This document shows, one piece after another, positions 7,880 to 15,231 of a stretch of DNA of 39,326 bases. Source of the DNA: a bacterium (GTDB lineage Bacteria > Chloroflexota > Chloroflexia > Chloroflexales > Kallotenuaceae). The first letter of the stretch is position 1. Every line of letters starts with the position of its first letter. Below the pieces are notes generated by a model. The model saw nothing but the letters and a program-made list of their open reading frames with translations. It did no database searches and had not been told where the DNA came from. The stretch covers positions 1 through 39,326 of the forward strand of contig JADDQF010000066.1 in assembly GCA_016781505.1 (NCBI GenBank). Direction: 5' to 3'. A program made the translations under genes and the position numbers.

Positions 7880-8677
7880 TTAATTTCGCACCAGCGCTCG
7901 CAGCCGCTCGAATATCACGAGCAGGACGAAGAGCGGGAGCCGCAACTGACGTCGCCAGCGCCAGGGTTCCTGCCAAAGGCGGTACAGCCATTCTAATCCG
8001 AGCGTATGCCAGACTTTTGGCGGGCGTGGTATGACACCTGCCACAAAATCGAGGGTGCCGCCGACCCCGATCATGACTGGCACTCCCAGCGTCATTCCGT
8101 GGCGCGCGATCCAGAGATCTTGGGTAGGAGCGCCGTAGGCGACCAGGAGAATATCAGGGCGAGCTGCGCGCACGTGTGCTAGGGCTGCGGCCGTTCCTTC
8201 CGGCGTAGGGTCAGCGCTATTTACCTCGATCTGCAAGTCGGGTAAACGTGCTTGTAATTGGGCGGCGGCACGCGTTGCGATGCCGGGCCTCGCGCCAAGA
8301 AAGAAGAGACGCCACCCCTCTGCCGCCGCGATCGGGGCCAGGCGATATACGAGCTCGCTGCCGGGTACGCGCGAGACAAAGCGGCGGCCTTGTAAGAGCG
8401 CGGCGAGCTGCAATCCAACGCCGTCCGCTAATGCGAGATCGGCGTTTAACAATACGTTGCGGAATGCTGCATTGTGCCGGGCGATGACCAGGAACTCAGG
8501 ATTGACCGTAACGATCTGATGGGGGTCTTTCGTTTTGATCATGGCCCTGATGCGCGCAAGTGCGTCGTCATAGGTCAGATTATGGACTGGAACGCCTAAG
8601 ATCGTGATCGATGCGCGAGATTGACGTTGGGAACCAGAATATGGAGCGTGCTCATCTTGCTTGGAAAGGTTAGACAT
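7880..8677 (-). CDS. WecG/TagA/CpsF family glycosyltransferase (GT26)
   Basis: This 265-residue protein of the GT26 family transfers a sugar (ManNAc or ManNAcA in studied members) to a lipid-linked intermediate in wall or capsule glycan synthesis. The visible signatures are LGVPVHNLTYDDAL at the start, IVTVNPEFLVIARHN, NADLALADGVGL (the conserved catalytic-aspartate region), LFFLGARPG, GAPTQDLWIARH and GVGGTLDFVAG. The C-terminal tail KVWHTLGLEWLYRLWQEPWRWRR is basic and hydrophobic and probably binds the membrane. It sits between the ligase/polymerase and asnB genes on the same strand. The N-terminal 22 residues are polar and not conserved in the family, and there is no good Shine-Dalgarno, so the true start may be a little downstream. 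Confidence 0.92.
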   Translation of the reverse strand: MSNLSKQDEHAPYSGSQRQSRASITILGVPVHNLTYDDALARIRAMIKTKDPHQIVTVNPEFLVIARHNAAFRNVLLNADLALADGVGLQLAALLQGRRFVSRVPGSELVYRLAPIAAAEGWRLFFLGARPGIATRAAAQLQARLPDLQIEVNSADPTPEGTAAALAHVRAARPDILLVAYGAPTQDLWIARHGMTLGVPVMIGVGGTLDFVAGVIPRPPKVWHTLGLEWLYRLWQEPWRWRRQLRLPLFVLLVIFERLRALVRN

Positions 8678-8706
8678 GGCGACAGTCTGCCCACTTTACC
8701 TCGTAT

Positions 8707-8720
8707 TGTCAACTGTTGAC
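8707..8720 (-). promoter_or_regulatory. TTGACA -35 box inside a GTCAAC-T-GTTGAC palindrome
   Basis: The sequence 8708-8720 is a perfect 6-bp inverted repeat with one central base. On the minus strand TTGACA occupies 8712-8707, about 30 bases before the WecG-type gene start. A -10 box at 17 bp would be cagact, which is weak. A repressor site overlapping the -35 box is possible. Confidence 0.35.
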
Positions 8721-8855
8721 GGAACGGAACGTAGGATAGGCAAGCTCCACAGGAACCTGAGCACTCGCTCGTCTACCAAGTCCCGAAATGATCAGCGGAG
8801 ATCTTGCATCGGCCCGCTCGATGTCGCGTTACACGACTGCTGCTAGTCTTTGTTC

Positions 8856-11054
8856 TCACGCTGAAGAGACTCCTACGCATTCCCTTGTTGCCGGTAAGCT
8901 ATCACATGCCTCCGATAGCACTGGATGCTGGGACGCAGTGTTGCAACGGTACTCAGTAGCAACGATGAAGACGAGCCACCAGATATAGATCATATCGCCG
9001 CCCATAAGCGTCTGGTCGACCATGCCATGAACAAGGAGGTCGACGAGGATGGCCAACGTTGCCAGGGCCACCGGTTGGTGACGGGCCTGCCATAGGCTTT
9101 GCGCACTTCGGAGGACGAGTCCTGTGATGACGACTACTCCGAGGAGGCCGAGCTGTAACCAAACATCGAGCACGAGGTTATGGGGATGAGCGATCGTCAT
9201 CAATCGTTGTTGTGGCATACCATATCTTGAAGGATCGACATGCGCGAGCTGGTCGAGCCCAAGACCGAGCACCGGCGATGAGCGGATCGTGTTCCACGCG
9301 GCTATCCAGATTGGAACCCGGCCGATCGCCGTTCCTTCCCCGATACGGAGTACGTTGAGTACGAACGAAGGCGCAACTACGCTGATCATGCCCAGGCCCA
9401 AGCTGGCGGTGGTTGTCAACAGACCAAGGATTTTCCAGGCACGCCGGGCAAGTAGGACCGTCACCACGGATAACAGGACGCCGATCCACGCGCCCCGGGT
9501 AAAGGTGAGCACGGTCGCGGCCAGCAGAGGTACACTCAAGATGGCTGCGCTAAAGCGGGTTTTTGCCGAAGCAGCGGCGAGCGCAAGCGCCAGAGCTGCT
9601 GCGAGTGCCGTCCCGAGATACGCTCCCAACGCGGTCGCACTAGGCAGTATCCCGATCAACCGTGGCGTCCCTTCCAGGATCACGCTGCCACGACCGAGTG
9701 CCCAGCGTACGAGACCGTCACTCGCAACCCATGTTGCCGGAATGATCAATGCCCGGAGTAGATCAGAGGGATGTACCAGCTTTCGGCGCATGAGAACCAG
9801 CGTGACGATCGCCCAGAGCAGCGGCTCCAAGAGCGTTCGACGGAATTCACGGGATGCGGTCCGGAGGTCGGCTACCGTGGGAGCGAACACACTGACAACT
9901 CCTGCGAGTAACAAACCGCCGCCCGCCAGCAGCAGCCACCGCTCATGACGTAGGAATTCTCGGTACTTCGCGCGACCAGAGCGAAACCAGTGAATCTGGT
10001 GATAACTACCGCGAAACGTTAGCGCGAGTATGATGATGACAATCAGTGTTTCGGTGAGTGGAAATGCGAACGGGCCTACTGTACGCGGCCGGTAATAGAA
10101 CGGCACGGACGCGAGGGGCAGAACTGCTGCCAATGCGGGACGGCAGGCGATCAGAACGGTTAGGAGTACGGCACCCAACAGCGCGAGAGGCAGCATCGCT
10201 GGAAGATACCAGAGGGCGAGGGCCCCAAGGCCGATCAGCATGACGGCGGCCCGGCGTCCATCGAGCATGGTAGCAATGCTATATGAGAGCAGCGCCGCGA
10301 ATAGCACTGTTAGCGTGGCTGCAAGTGCGAGGCGACCGACGCCAGGTGCCGGCGGCGGCGTGGCGCGTTGCGCATTGAGCAACGCGGCATAGCGGTCCAG
10401 CTCGCTGCGGTATCTGGTGTCGAGATCGAGCAACTGACGCAGGCTGTAGGTCGAGCGCCCAATCTCCGTCGCTGCGGCCACCTGTGCCTCAAGACCCGCT
10501 GCCTCTAGTTGGGCAGCACCACGGGCAAAAAAGGCGGCGTCTGGAGGCCACCAATCGGATCGCAACCCGACTGGTGGGGGATACAGTTTGAGGAGCTCGA
10601 CAATTGGCCAGGTGGCGGGCCGTAACGCCTCGCCGCCCGGTCCGAGATCACGGGTGCTGGCCATGAGCGTGTTGTCATAGCTCCGGAGCGCTTCCCGCTT
10701 AGCTGAAGCACTGGCCGCGAGGCGCTCCAACAACCGGGCATCGGCAGCAAGCGTTGCCGCGGCTGCCGCCCGATCAGTAACCGATAGTTCTCGCAGTGCG
10801 AGGCCACGCTGCTCGAAATCGCCGCGTGCTCCATCAAGGACTGCTGCTGCCTCCATCGCAGTTTGACGCAGAGATGCGCGTGCTTCAAGCGTGGTACGAG
10901 CGTCCGCTAGGACTCTGCCGGGAGCATTTGCGTTCCAGAGTGATGGTAATGGACCACCCCATGCCAGCGTGAGCGTAAGGCTCATGACGAGTGTCAGTAG
11001 ATAGCCTATTTGTGGCCGTGGATGGCCCCTGTTGGTCGTGCGGGATAAGAACAT
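8856..11054 (-). CDS. O-antigen ligase/polymerase family membrane protein (Wzy_C) with large helical extracytoplasmic insert
   Basis: This 732-residue polytopic membrane protein belongs to the WaaL/Wzy group, which polymerises repeat units or transfers finished glycan from undecaprenyl carrier outside the membrane. After a first membrane segment (about 16-36), residues about 47-235 form an Ala/Leu/Arg-rich, probably helical domain. Then come about ten hydrophobic segments. The Wzy_C domain is seen at RVPIWIAAWNTIRSSPVLGLG and in AHPHNLVLDVWLQLGLLG, where the conserved His and the loop before the next helix are typical. The roughly 190-residue insert after the first helix is not usual for the family. 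As the first gene of the minus-strand cluster it follows a TATATT promoter placed so close that the message may be leaderless. Confidence 0.88.
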   Translation of the reverse strand: MFLSRTTNRGHPRPQIGYLLTLVMSLTLTLAWGGPLPSLWNANAPGRVLADARTTLEARASLRQTAMEAAAVLDGARGDFEQRGLALRELSVTDRAAAAATLAADARLLERLAASASAKREALRSYDNTLMASTRDLGPGGEALRPATWPIVELLKLYPPPVGLRSDWWPPDAAFFARGAAQLEAAGLEAQVAAATEIGRSTYSLRQLLDLDTRYRSELDRYAALLNAQRATPPPAPGVGRLALAATLTVLFAALLSYSIATMLDGRRAAVMLIGLGALALWYLPAMLPLALLGAVLLTVLIACRPALAAVLPLASVPFYYRPRTVGPFAFPLTETLIVIIILALTFRGSYHQIHWFRSGRAKYREFLRHERWLLLAGGGLLLAGVVSVFAPTVADLRTASREFRRTLLEPLLWAIVTLVLMRRKLVHPSDLLRALIIPATWVASDGLVRWALGRGSVILEGTPRLIGILPSATALGAYLGTALAAALALALAAASAKTRFSAAILSVPLLAATVLTFTRGAWIGVLLSVVTVLLARRAWKILGLLTTTASLGLGMISVVAPSFVLNVLRIGEGTAIGRVPIWIAAWNTIRSSPVLGLGLDQLAHVDPSRYGMPQQRLMTIAHPHNLVLDVWLQLGLLGVVVITGLVLRSAQSLWQARHQPVALATLAILVDLLVHGMVDQTLMGGDMIYIWWLVFIVATEYRCNTASQHPVLSEACDSLPATRECVGVSSA

Positions 11055-11061
11055 GATCCCG

Positions 11062-11090
11062 AATATAACATGTCATTTAAATAATTTCAG
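11062..11090 (-). promoter_or_regulatory. Candidate promoter of the polysaccharide cluster
   Basis: The minus strand has an extended -10 box TGT-TATATT (11070-11062) and CTGAAA as -35 (11090-11085) at 17 bp. The predicted first transcribed base falls at about 11055, next to the ATG at 11054, so the transcript would be nearly leaderless. Confidence 0.5.
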
Positions 11091-11126
11091 CATTACGCAG
11101 CAAGCAAGATATACAAGCTGCTTAGC

Positions 11127-11297
11127 TTAGTAGGCAGCTGTTCGCTTAACCGGCGAGAGGCGATACGCCGCCATGTACCGAAGCTGCGCATCATTATCTT
11201 CGAGGATAATCTGGCGGTTGACCATACGGTGGAATTTGTCCCCGATAGCTAGAATGCGTGGTGTCTTACGTGGAAGGGGTTTGCACTCAGGCGCCAT
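11127..11297 (-). CDS. Small ORF of 56 residues, unknown
   Basis: A minus-strand frame from ATG 11297 to TAA 11127 encodes a mixed-charge peptide with sections such as RILAIGDKFHRMVNRQIILE and AQLRYMAAYRLSPVKR. The composition is protein-like, without the Arg/Ser/Pro bias of shadow frames in this GC-rich DNA. No family is recognised and there is no clear Shine-Dalgarno. It lies downstream of tRNA-Sec on the same strand and 72 bases before the ligase start. It may be a small gene or the end of a decayed one. Confidence 0.3.
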   Translation of the reverse strand: MAPECKPLPRKTPRILAIGDKFHRMVNRQIILEDNDAQLRYMAAYRLSPVKRTAAY

Positions 11298-11407
11298 TCA
11301 ACGTTTGTGGGCTGGCATCGAACAAACAACCATGGCGCATGATCGGTTTGTGGTTGGGCCTATTTAAGAGCAAGTACTGGTACAGAAGCAAACCAGGACC
11401 AAAGTAC

Positions 11408-11504
11408 TGGCGAGAGCGCGTGGGAGTCGAACCCACCGGCGAAGCTCGTCACCCCGCCCAACCGTTTTGAAGACGGCGACCAGCACCGGCCAACACCCGC
11501 TCTC
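11408..11504 (-). tRNA. selC: tRNA-Sec (anticodon UCA), CCA encoded
   Basis: The minus-strand RNA is 94 nt plus an encoded CCA (11410-11408). Features of bacterial tRNA-Sec are all visible. The anticodon loop CUUCAAA (anticodon UCA) is identical to that of E. coli selC. There is a 6-bp D stem closing a 4-nt CGGU loop, a long variable arm of about 8 bp, a T arm GTGGG-TTCGACT-CCCAC, and discriminator G73. The acceptor pairs GAGAGCG with CGCUCUC, and the eighth pair next to the T stem is a G-G mismatch where 8 pairs are expected. The D stem is rich in G-U pairs. This indicates that the organism inserts selenocysteine at UGA, although no selenoprotein gene is recognised in the window. Confidence 0.9.
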
Positions 11505-11510
11505 GTGGTC

Positions 11511-11539
11511 ATGCTACCGAATGTGCTGCTCGCCGTCAA
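11511..11539 (-). promoter_or_regulatory. Promoter of tRNA-Sec
   Basis: On the minus strand TTGACG (11539-11534) and TAGCAT (11516-11511) are separated by 17 bp. The predicted start is at or very near the first base of the tRNA (11504). Confidence 0.65.
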
Positions 11540-11558
11540 GCGTCGCGCAAACGGCTCG

Positions 11559-12290
11559 TCAGATGAACGCCAGATCGTACTGCTGCTGCCACTCAACCAG
11601 CGCTCGATTGAGCTGATCGCGTTCAAGGTAGCCGCACTCCACCAGCACATCGCCCAGCAGCGCCTTCCGCCCCTGCCGCTTGAGCTCGGTCTGCCGTGCC
11701 AGTCCCTGGTGGAGCTGTGGGCGGGTCAGGAGGCCCTCCTTCATCAGAAAATCGCCGATCTGGCCGGTCGCCCCGGCCCGCTCAGCGTTTGGCTGCGTCT
11801 CGATCTGGCCCGCGATGGCCGCTTCGAGCTGCTCGGGACGAACCAGCTTCAGCCGCAGCAAAATTTCGCCTAGTCGCAGCGGCTGGTGCTTTTGGGCATA
11901 CTTTGCCTGTTCCTCCAGCGCTGTCTCAAGCTGTGCCTGCGTAATAACGCGTGCTTCCACCAAGGCTTCGCCGAGCATGTAGCGGCGTTGGGGCGTGGAT
12001 GGCGGTGTAACCGGCGTAGGCGTCACGGCCGCCTCTTCCAAAATCATCCGAATGTTAAGCACATCCCTGGCTTCCCGCGCCTGCCGATGCTGCGGATTGA
12101 TGGTTAGCAGGTGCTCGATGCAGCGCAGGGCTTGCTCAAGCGTCGGCATGACCTGGCTCAGCCAGAGCCAGGCCGTCTCGTTCCGCGGCTCTTGTTTCAG
12201 AACACGCAGCAGGGAGCTGCGGGCGTGCTCATGCTTGCCGGCTCGCGCAGCAGAGATAGCGGCTTGCAGGTCGGTAGCGATCTGGGTCAT
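11559..12290 (-). CDS. TPR protein with four MshEN-like motifs (two tandem GspE/PilB N-terminal type domains), no ATPase
   Basis: This 243-residue protein starts with a TPR-like helical region (residues about 5-80, with the AISAARAGKHEHARSSLLRVL type pattern). A Pro/Thr linker (90-100) follows, then four 24-residue motifs at 105-128, 139-162, 177-200 and 211-234. The motif follows the MshEN pattern (R)LGxxLxxxxLxxxxxLxxxLxxQ, clearest in motifs 2 and 3. MshEN domains of type II secretion and type IV pilus ATPases bind cyclic di-GMP through such paired motifs. Here there is no ATPase domain, so a stand-alone c-di-GMP receptor or adaptor is inferred. ATG 12290 is chosen because the extra 13 residues from 12329 are basic and unlike the family; GGAG lies upstream. 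It is divergent from a signalling operon beginning at 12490. Confidence 0.75.
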   Translation of the reverse strand: MTQIATDLQAAISAARAGKHEHARSSLLRVLKQEPRNETAWLWLSQVMPTLEQALRCIEHLLTINPQHRQAREARDVLNIRMILEEAAVTPTPVTPPSTPQRRYMLGEALVEARVITQAQLETALEEQAKYAQKHQPLRLGEILLRLKLVRPEQLEAAIAGQIETQPNAERAGATGQIGDFLMKEGLLTRPQLHQGLARQTELKRQGRKALLGDVLVECGYLERDQLNRALVEWQQQYDLAFI

Positions 12291-12450
12291 AGGAGCTCTT
12301 CTCCGCTTACAAGGGTACGTGCGGTACAATACGAAATCGCTCCCGCCTTCACAAGACCGCGTGGTCGTGGGTAGGCGTGGTGCTCCAGGGTGCGCCCAGG
12401 TTGGACCATCAGGGCTTGTTCCTGAGCTGCGGGTACGTCACAAAGACGTA

Positions 12451-12459
12451 TGCTATAAT
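12451..12459 (+). promoter_or_regulatory. Extended -10 promoter of the signalling operon
   Basis: TGC-TATAAT at 12451-12459 is a consensus extended -10 box, 30 bases before the ATG at 12490. No good -35 hexamer is present, as is common for extended -10 promoters. Confidence 0.6.
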
Positions 12460-12489
12460 GCGCACGTTGCGCCGAAGAAGGAGCACCTC

Positions 12490-13614
12490 ATGTCCAGCCA
12501 CTTCCCCGATGGCTTGCCTGCCGTATCGCCCGCAACGGTTGCCCAGATCACGCGTCGCCTGCCCGAACATGGCGATATCATGGTGCGTGTGGGCAGCCGG
12601 GTTGAACCGGACGACACCATCGGACAAGCGCGCGTCTCACCGCCGCCTTTGTTTCTCAATGTTGCCTCTGCGCTGAAGATTGCCCCAGGGGATGTGCCGC
12701 GCCGCGTGAAGCGTAAGCCGGGCGAACGGGTGATGTCGCAGCAGCTGTTGGCAAAACGCGGCGGCCGCCGTTGTCTCGTACCTGTGCAAGGCACCATTGC
12801 CGCGATCGACGGCGAGACCGGCTTTGTGATCATCACCCCCGATCCGGTGCCGGTAACCCTGCCTGCATCTGTGCGCGGCTATGTAGCCGATGTCATGCCC
12901 GGGCGGAGCGCGTTGATCGAAACGGCAGCGGCGGTGATCCAGGGGGTGTTTGGGATCGGCGGTGAGCAGTTTGGCGTGCTGCGCTTGCTGGTTACAGATC
13001 GCCATGACGTGATCACGCCGGAGATGATCGACGCGCGCAGCGCGTATGCGTTGATCATCGGCGGCGCTGGTATCACGGCGGAAGCGCTGCGCAAGGCACA
13101 GCAGGAGCAGGTGCGGGGTGTGATTGTGGGCGGTATCGAGCAGGGAGCCGTTCAGTCGTTTCTGCAAAGCGCGAGCCTGGGGCGTCCGACCGGTTGGTAT
13201 GCCTATGGGCAGCGTAACGATGTTGTTCCGCCAACGCCCACCGTGCTGGTGACCGAAGGCTTCGGCATCCATCCGATGGCCGAGCCCTTGTTTGAGTTGC
13301 TGACGCGCTATGATCGCCAAGAAGCGTTTCTGGATGGCACAACAACGTTGCTGCCTCCGGTTCGTCGGCCGCGGGTTGTGATTCCGCTGCCGCGCTTGCA
13401 AGGTGGGCAAGAGCCGCCGCCGCCGCGAGCACTCCAGCCAGGATCGGTGGTGCGCCTGGTAGACGAGCGGCATCTCGGCATGGTTGGTCGAGTGAGTGCC
13501 GTGAGCCAGCAGGGTCAACTTGCGTCGGGTGTGCGGACGCCGACCGCAACGGTCCAGATCAGCGAACGTGAAATGCTGGTCGTGCCGCAAACCGCGCTTG
13601 AGGTGATTGGGTAG
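12490..13614 (+). CDS. Conserved protein with barrel-sandwich (lipoyl-like) region and C-terminal KOW-like motif, function unknown
   Basis: This protein has 374 residues. The start ATG 12490 has GAAGGAG at ideal distance; the open frame extends upstream but overlaps the promoter. The N-terminal region repeats a pattern of lipoyl/RnfC-type barrel-sandwich folds (VRVGSRVEPDDTIGQA; VPVQGTIAAIDGETGFVIIT). A central part, with RLLVTDRHDVITPEMID and YALIIGGAGITAEALRKAQQEQVRGVIVGGI, looks like an alpha/beta region. The end, GSVVRLVDERHLGMVGRVSAV, fits a KOW-like beta motif. No catalytic site is visible. It starts an operon with a histidine kinase (3 bases apart) and a roadblock protein, so a role as a sensor or scaffold in that pathway is likely; this is inference. 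Confidence 0.8.
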   Translation: MSSHFPDGLPAVSPATVAQITRRLPEHGDIMVRVGSRVEPDDTIGQARVSPPPLFLNVASALKIAPGDVPRRVKRKPGERVMSQQLLAKRGGRRCLVPVQGTIAAIDGETGFVIITPDPVPVTLPASVRGYVADVMPGRSALIETAAAVIQGVFGIGGEQFGVLRLLVTDRHDVITPEMIDARSAYALIIGGAGITAEALRKAQQEQVRGVIVGGIEQGAVQSFLQSASLGRPTGWYAYGQRNDVVPPTPTVLVTEGFGIHPMAEPLFELLTRYDRQEAFLDGTTTLLPPVRRPRVVIPLPRLQGGQEPPPPRALQPGSVVRLVDERHLGMVGRVSAVSQQGQLASGVRTPTATVQISEREMLVVPQTALEVIG

Positions 13615-13617
13615 TCG

Positions 13618-15219
13618 ATGCAAGGCCCCGTCGCGCAATCAGCTGCGCTTGGATTCGAGCCGCATATTCCTCGCATTCTGGTGATCGACGACGAGCCGTC
13701 GATCTGTGTGATTGTGCAAAAAACTTTAAGCCTCGAGCCCTACGCCGTTGAATATGCAACAAATCCGTTGGAAGGGCTGCGGCGACTGCGTGAAACCGCC
13801 TTTGATCTGTTGATCACCGATATCAGCATGCCGTACCTGGATGGACTGACGCTGGCCGAGCAGGTGCGCGCGGCCCAACCGCTGCTGGGCATTGTGGTCA
13901 TGACGGCGTACAGCTCATTTGAGAATATTGCCCGCGCGGTGCATACCGGCATCGCCGACTTTATCACCAAGCCGTTTGATATCCAACAGCTCCGTCTAAC
14001 CGTCAGTCGCGCCTTGGAACGCCAGCGTTTGCAGCGTGACAATGTGCGGCTGCACACGCTTGTCAAGATCGTCGATTACAGTCAGGCGATCAATAGTTCG
14101 CTTGAACTGGATGCGCTGGCCCGTGTGGTGGCCGACATTGTGGTTCAGGAGACAGGCGCAACGGCATTTGCGCTCTGGACCAGCCAGGCGGCTGGTCAGC
14201 TGGTGCTCCAACCGGGCGCGGTAGTGCCGGATCGCCTCCACCTGCAAGCGCTTGAGTTGGCTGAGCAGGCGTTTGCGGAAGGACGACCACGGCGTTCCAC
14301 CGGGGAGGCTCAGGTTGAAGCCGAGCCGGGTGAAACATTGCTGGCGCTGCCGCTGCAAGTGCAGGCTGACCGCATTGGCGTGTTGGTGGTGGCGCATGCC
14401 GGCGCGCAACATACGGTGATTGAGGAGCTGTTGGGGATCATCGCGGGCCAGGCGGCGCTGGCCATCCGCAACGCGCGCCAATACCATGCCCTGCGCGAGC
14501 TGGATCGACTCAAGAGCGAATTTATCGGCATTGCGTCCCATGAGCTGCGCACACCGCTGTCGCTCGTGCTGGGCTATAGCTCGTTGTTACGTAATCGTTT
14601 GAGTGGTCGCGAGCGTGAAAGTTTGCAGCAAATCATCGACGGCGCGATGCGCATTGGCGATATCATCGACGATCTGGTTAATTTGCGGCGCTCAGACCTC
14701 CAGCAACACCGCCTGGAAAGCAGTACGTTTGATATTTGGACGGTGGTGCGCGAAGTTGTGGCCGAGCTCACGCCATTGGCAAAGACACGTCAAGTTAACT
14801 TGTCCGTCGAGTGTCCTCCCGCTGCAACGGAGATCGTGGCCGACCGTGAAAAACTAAGTTTGGCACTGGCGAATGTGGTTGATAATGCAACCAAGTTTAC
14901 TCCAGCCGGCGGCTCAGTTCGCGTCGTGGGTCAGGGGCCTGAGCAGCTAAACCTGCCGCAGGCGGTGATCGAAGTCCATGATACCGGGGTGGGCATTGCG
15001 GAGCGGGATCTGTCGCGGGTGTTTGAGCGCTTTTATCAGGTCGCGCCCACGGCCACGCGGGCCCATACCGGGCTAGGTATTGGCCTGGCAATAACCAAAA
15101 TTTTTGTTGAGCTGCATGGCGGGCAGGTGCAGGTGCAAAGCGAGCTTGGTCAAGGCAGCGTGTTTCAAGTCCGGCTTCCACTCGTTCCAGCCGAGCCATC
15201 AGCTCGGTTCTGCAGTTAA
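13618..15219 (+). CDS. Cytoplasmic hybrid histidine kinase: REC-GAF-HisKA-HATPase
   Basis: This 533-residue protein has an N-terminal receiver domain with all key residues (D24-D25, phosphoacceptor D68, T96, K118). A GAF-like sensor region follows at about 140-290, then the H box ASHELRTPLSLVLGY with phosphorylated His308. The ATPase domain has the N box ANVVDNATKF, G1 VHDTGVGI, F box FERFYQV and G2 GLGIGLAITKIF. There is no membrane segment, so it acts in the cytosol, and the receiver at the N-terminus may gate the kinase. It lies 3 bases after the KOW-type gene and 12 bases before the REC-roadblock gene. Its output partner is not obvious, because the next protein has a degenerate receiver. 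Confidence 0.93.
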   Translation: MQGPVAQSAALGFEPHIPRILVIDDEPSICVIVQKTLSLEPYAVEYATNPLEGLRRLRETAFDLLITDISMPYLDGLTLAEQVRAAQPLLGIVVMTAYSSFENIARAVHTGIADFITKPFDIQQLRLTVSRALERQRLQRDNVRLHTLVKIVDYSQAINSSLELDALARVVADIVVQETGATAFALWTSQAAGQLVLQPGAVVPDRLHLQALELAEQAFAEGRPRRSTGEAQVEAEPGETLLALPLQVQADRIGVLVVAHAGAQHTVIEELLGIIAGQAALAIRNARQYHALRELDRLKSEFIGIASHELRTPLSLVLGYSSLLRNRLSGRERESLQQIIDGAMRIGDIIDDLVNLRRSDLQQHRLESSTFDIWTVVREVVAELTPLAKTRQVNLSVECPPAATEIVADREKLSLALANVVDNATKFTPAGGSVRVVGQGPEQLNLPQAVIEVHDTGVGIAERDLSRVFERFYQVAPTATRAHTGLGIGLAITKIFVELHGGQVQVQSELGQGSVFQVRLPLVPAEPSARFCS

Positions 15220-15231
15220 GGTGTACCTACC

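Noticed and set aside
11372-11410. Direct repeat aagtactgg at 11372 and 11402, the second covering the tRNA-Sec CCA end
   Set aside because: Nine bases are too short to support an attachment site, and there is no integrase or island next to it.
11995-12489. Upstream extension of the KOW-type ORF by 165 residues
   Set aside because: It would overlap the divergent MshEN gene and its promoter; the extension is Ser/Arg/Cys-rich and a strong Shine-Dalgarno precedes ATG 12490.
12637-13638. 333-residue minus-strand frame opposite the KOW-type gene
   Set aside because: Its composition (His, Arg, Gln) is typical of a shadow frame; the plus-strand gene has a good start, promoter and operon context.
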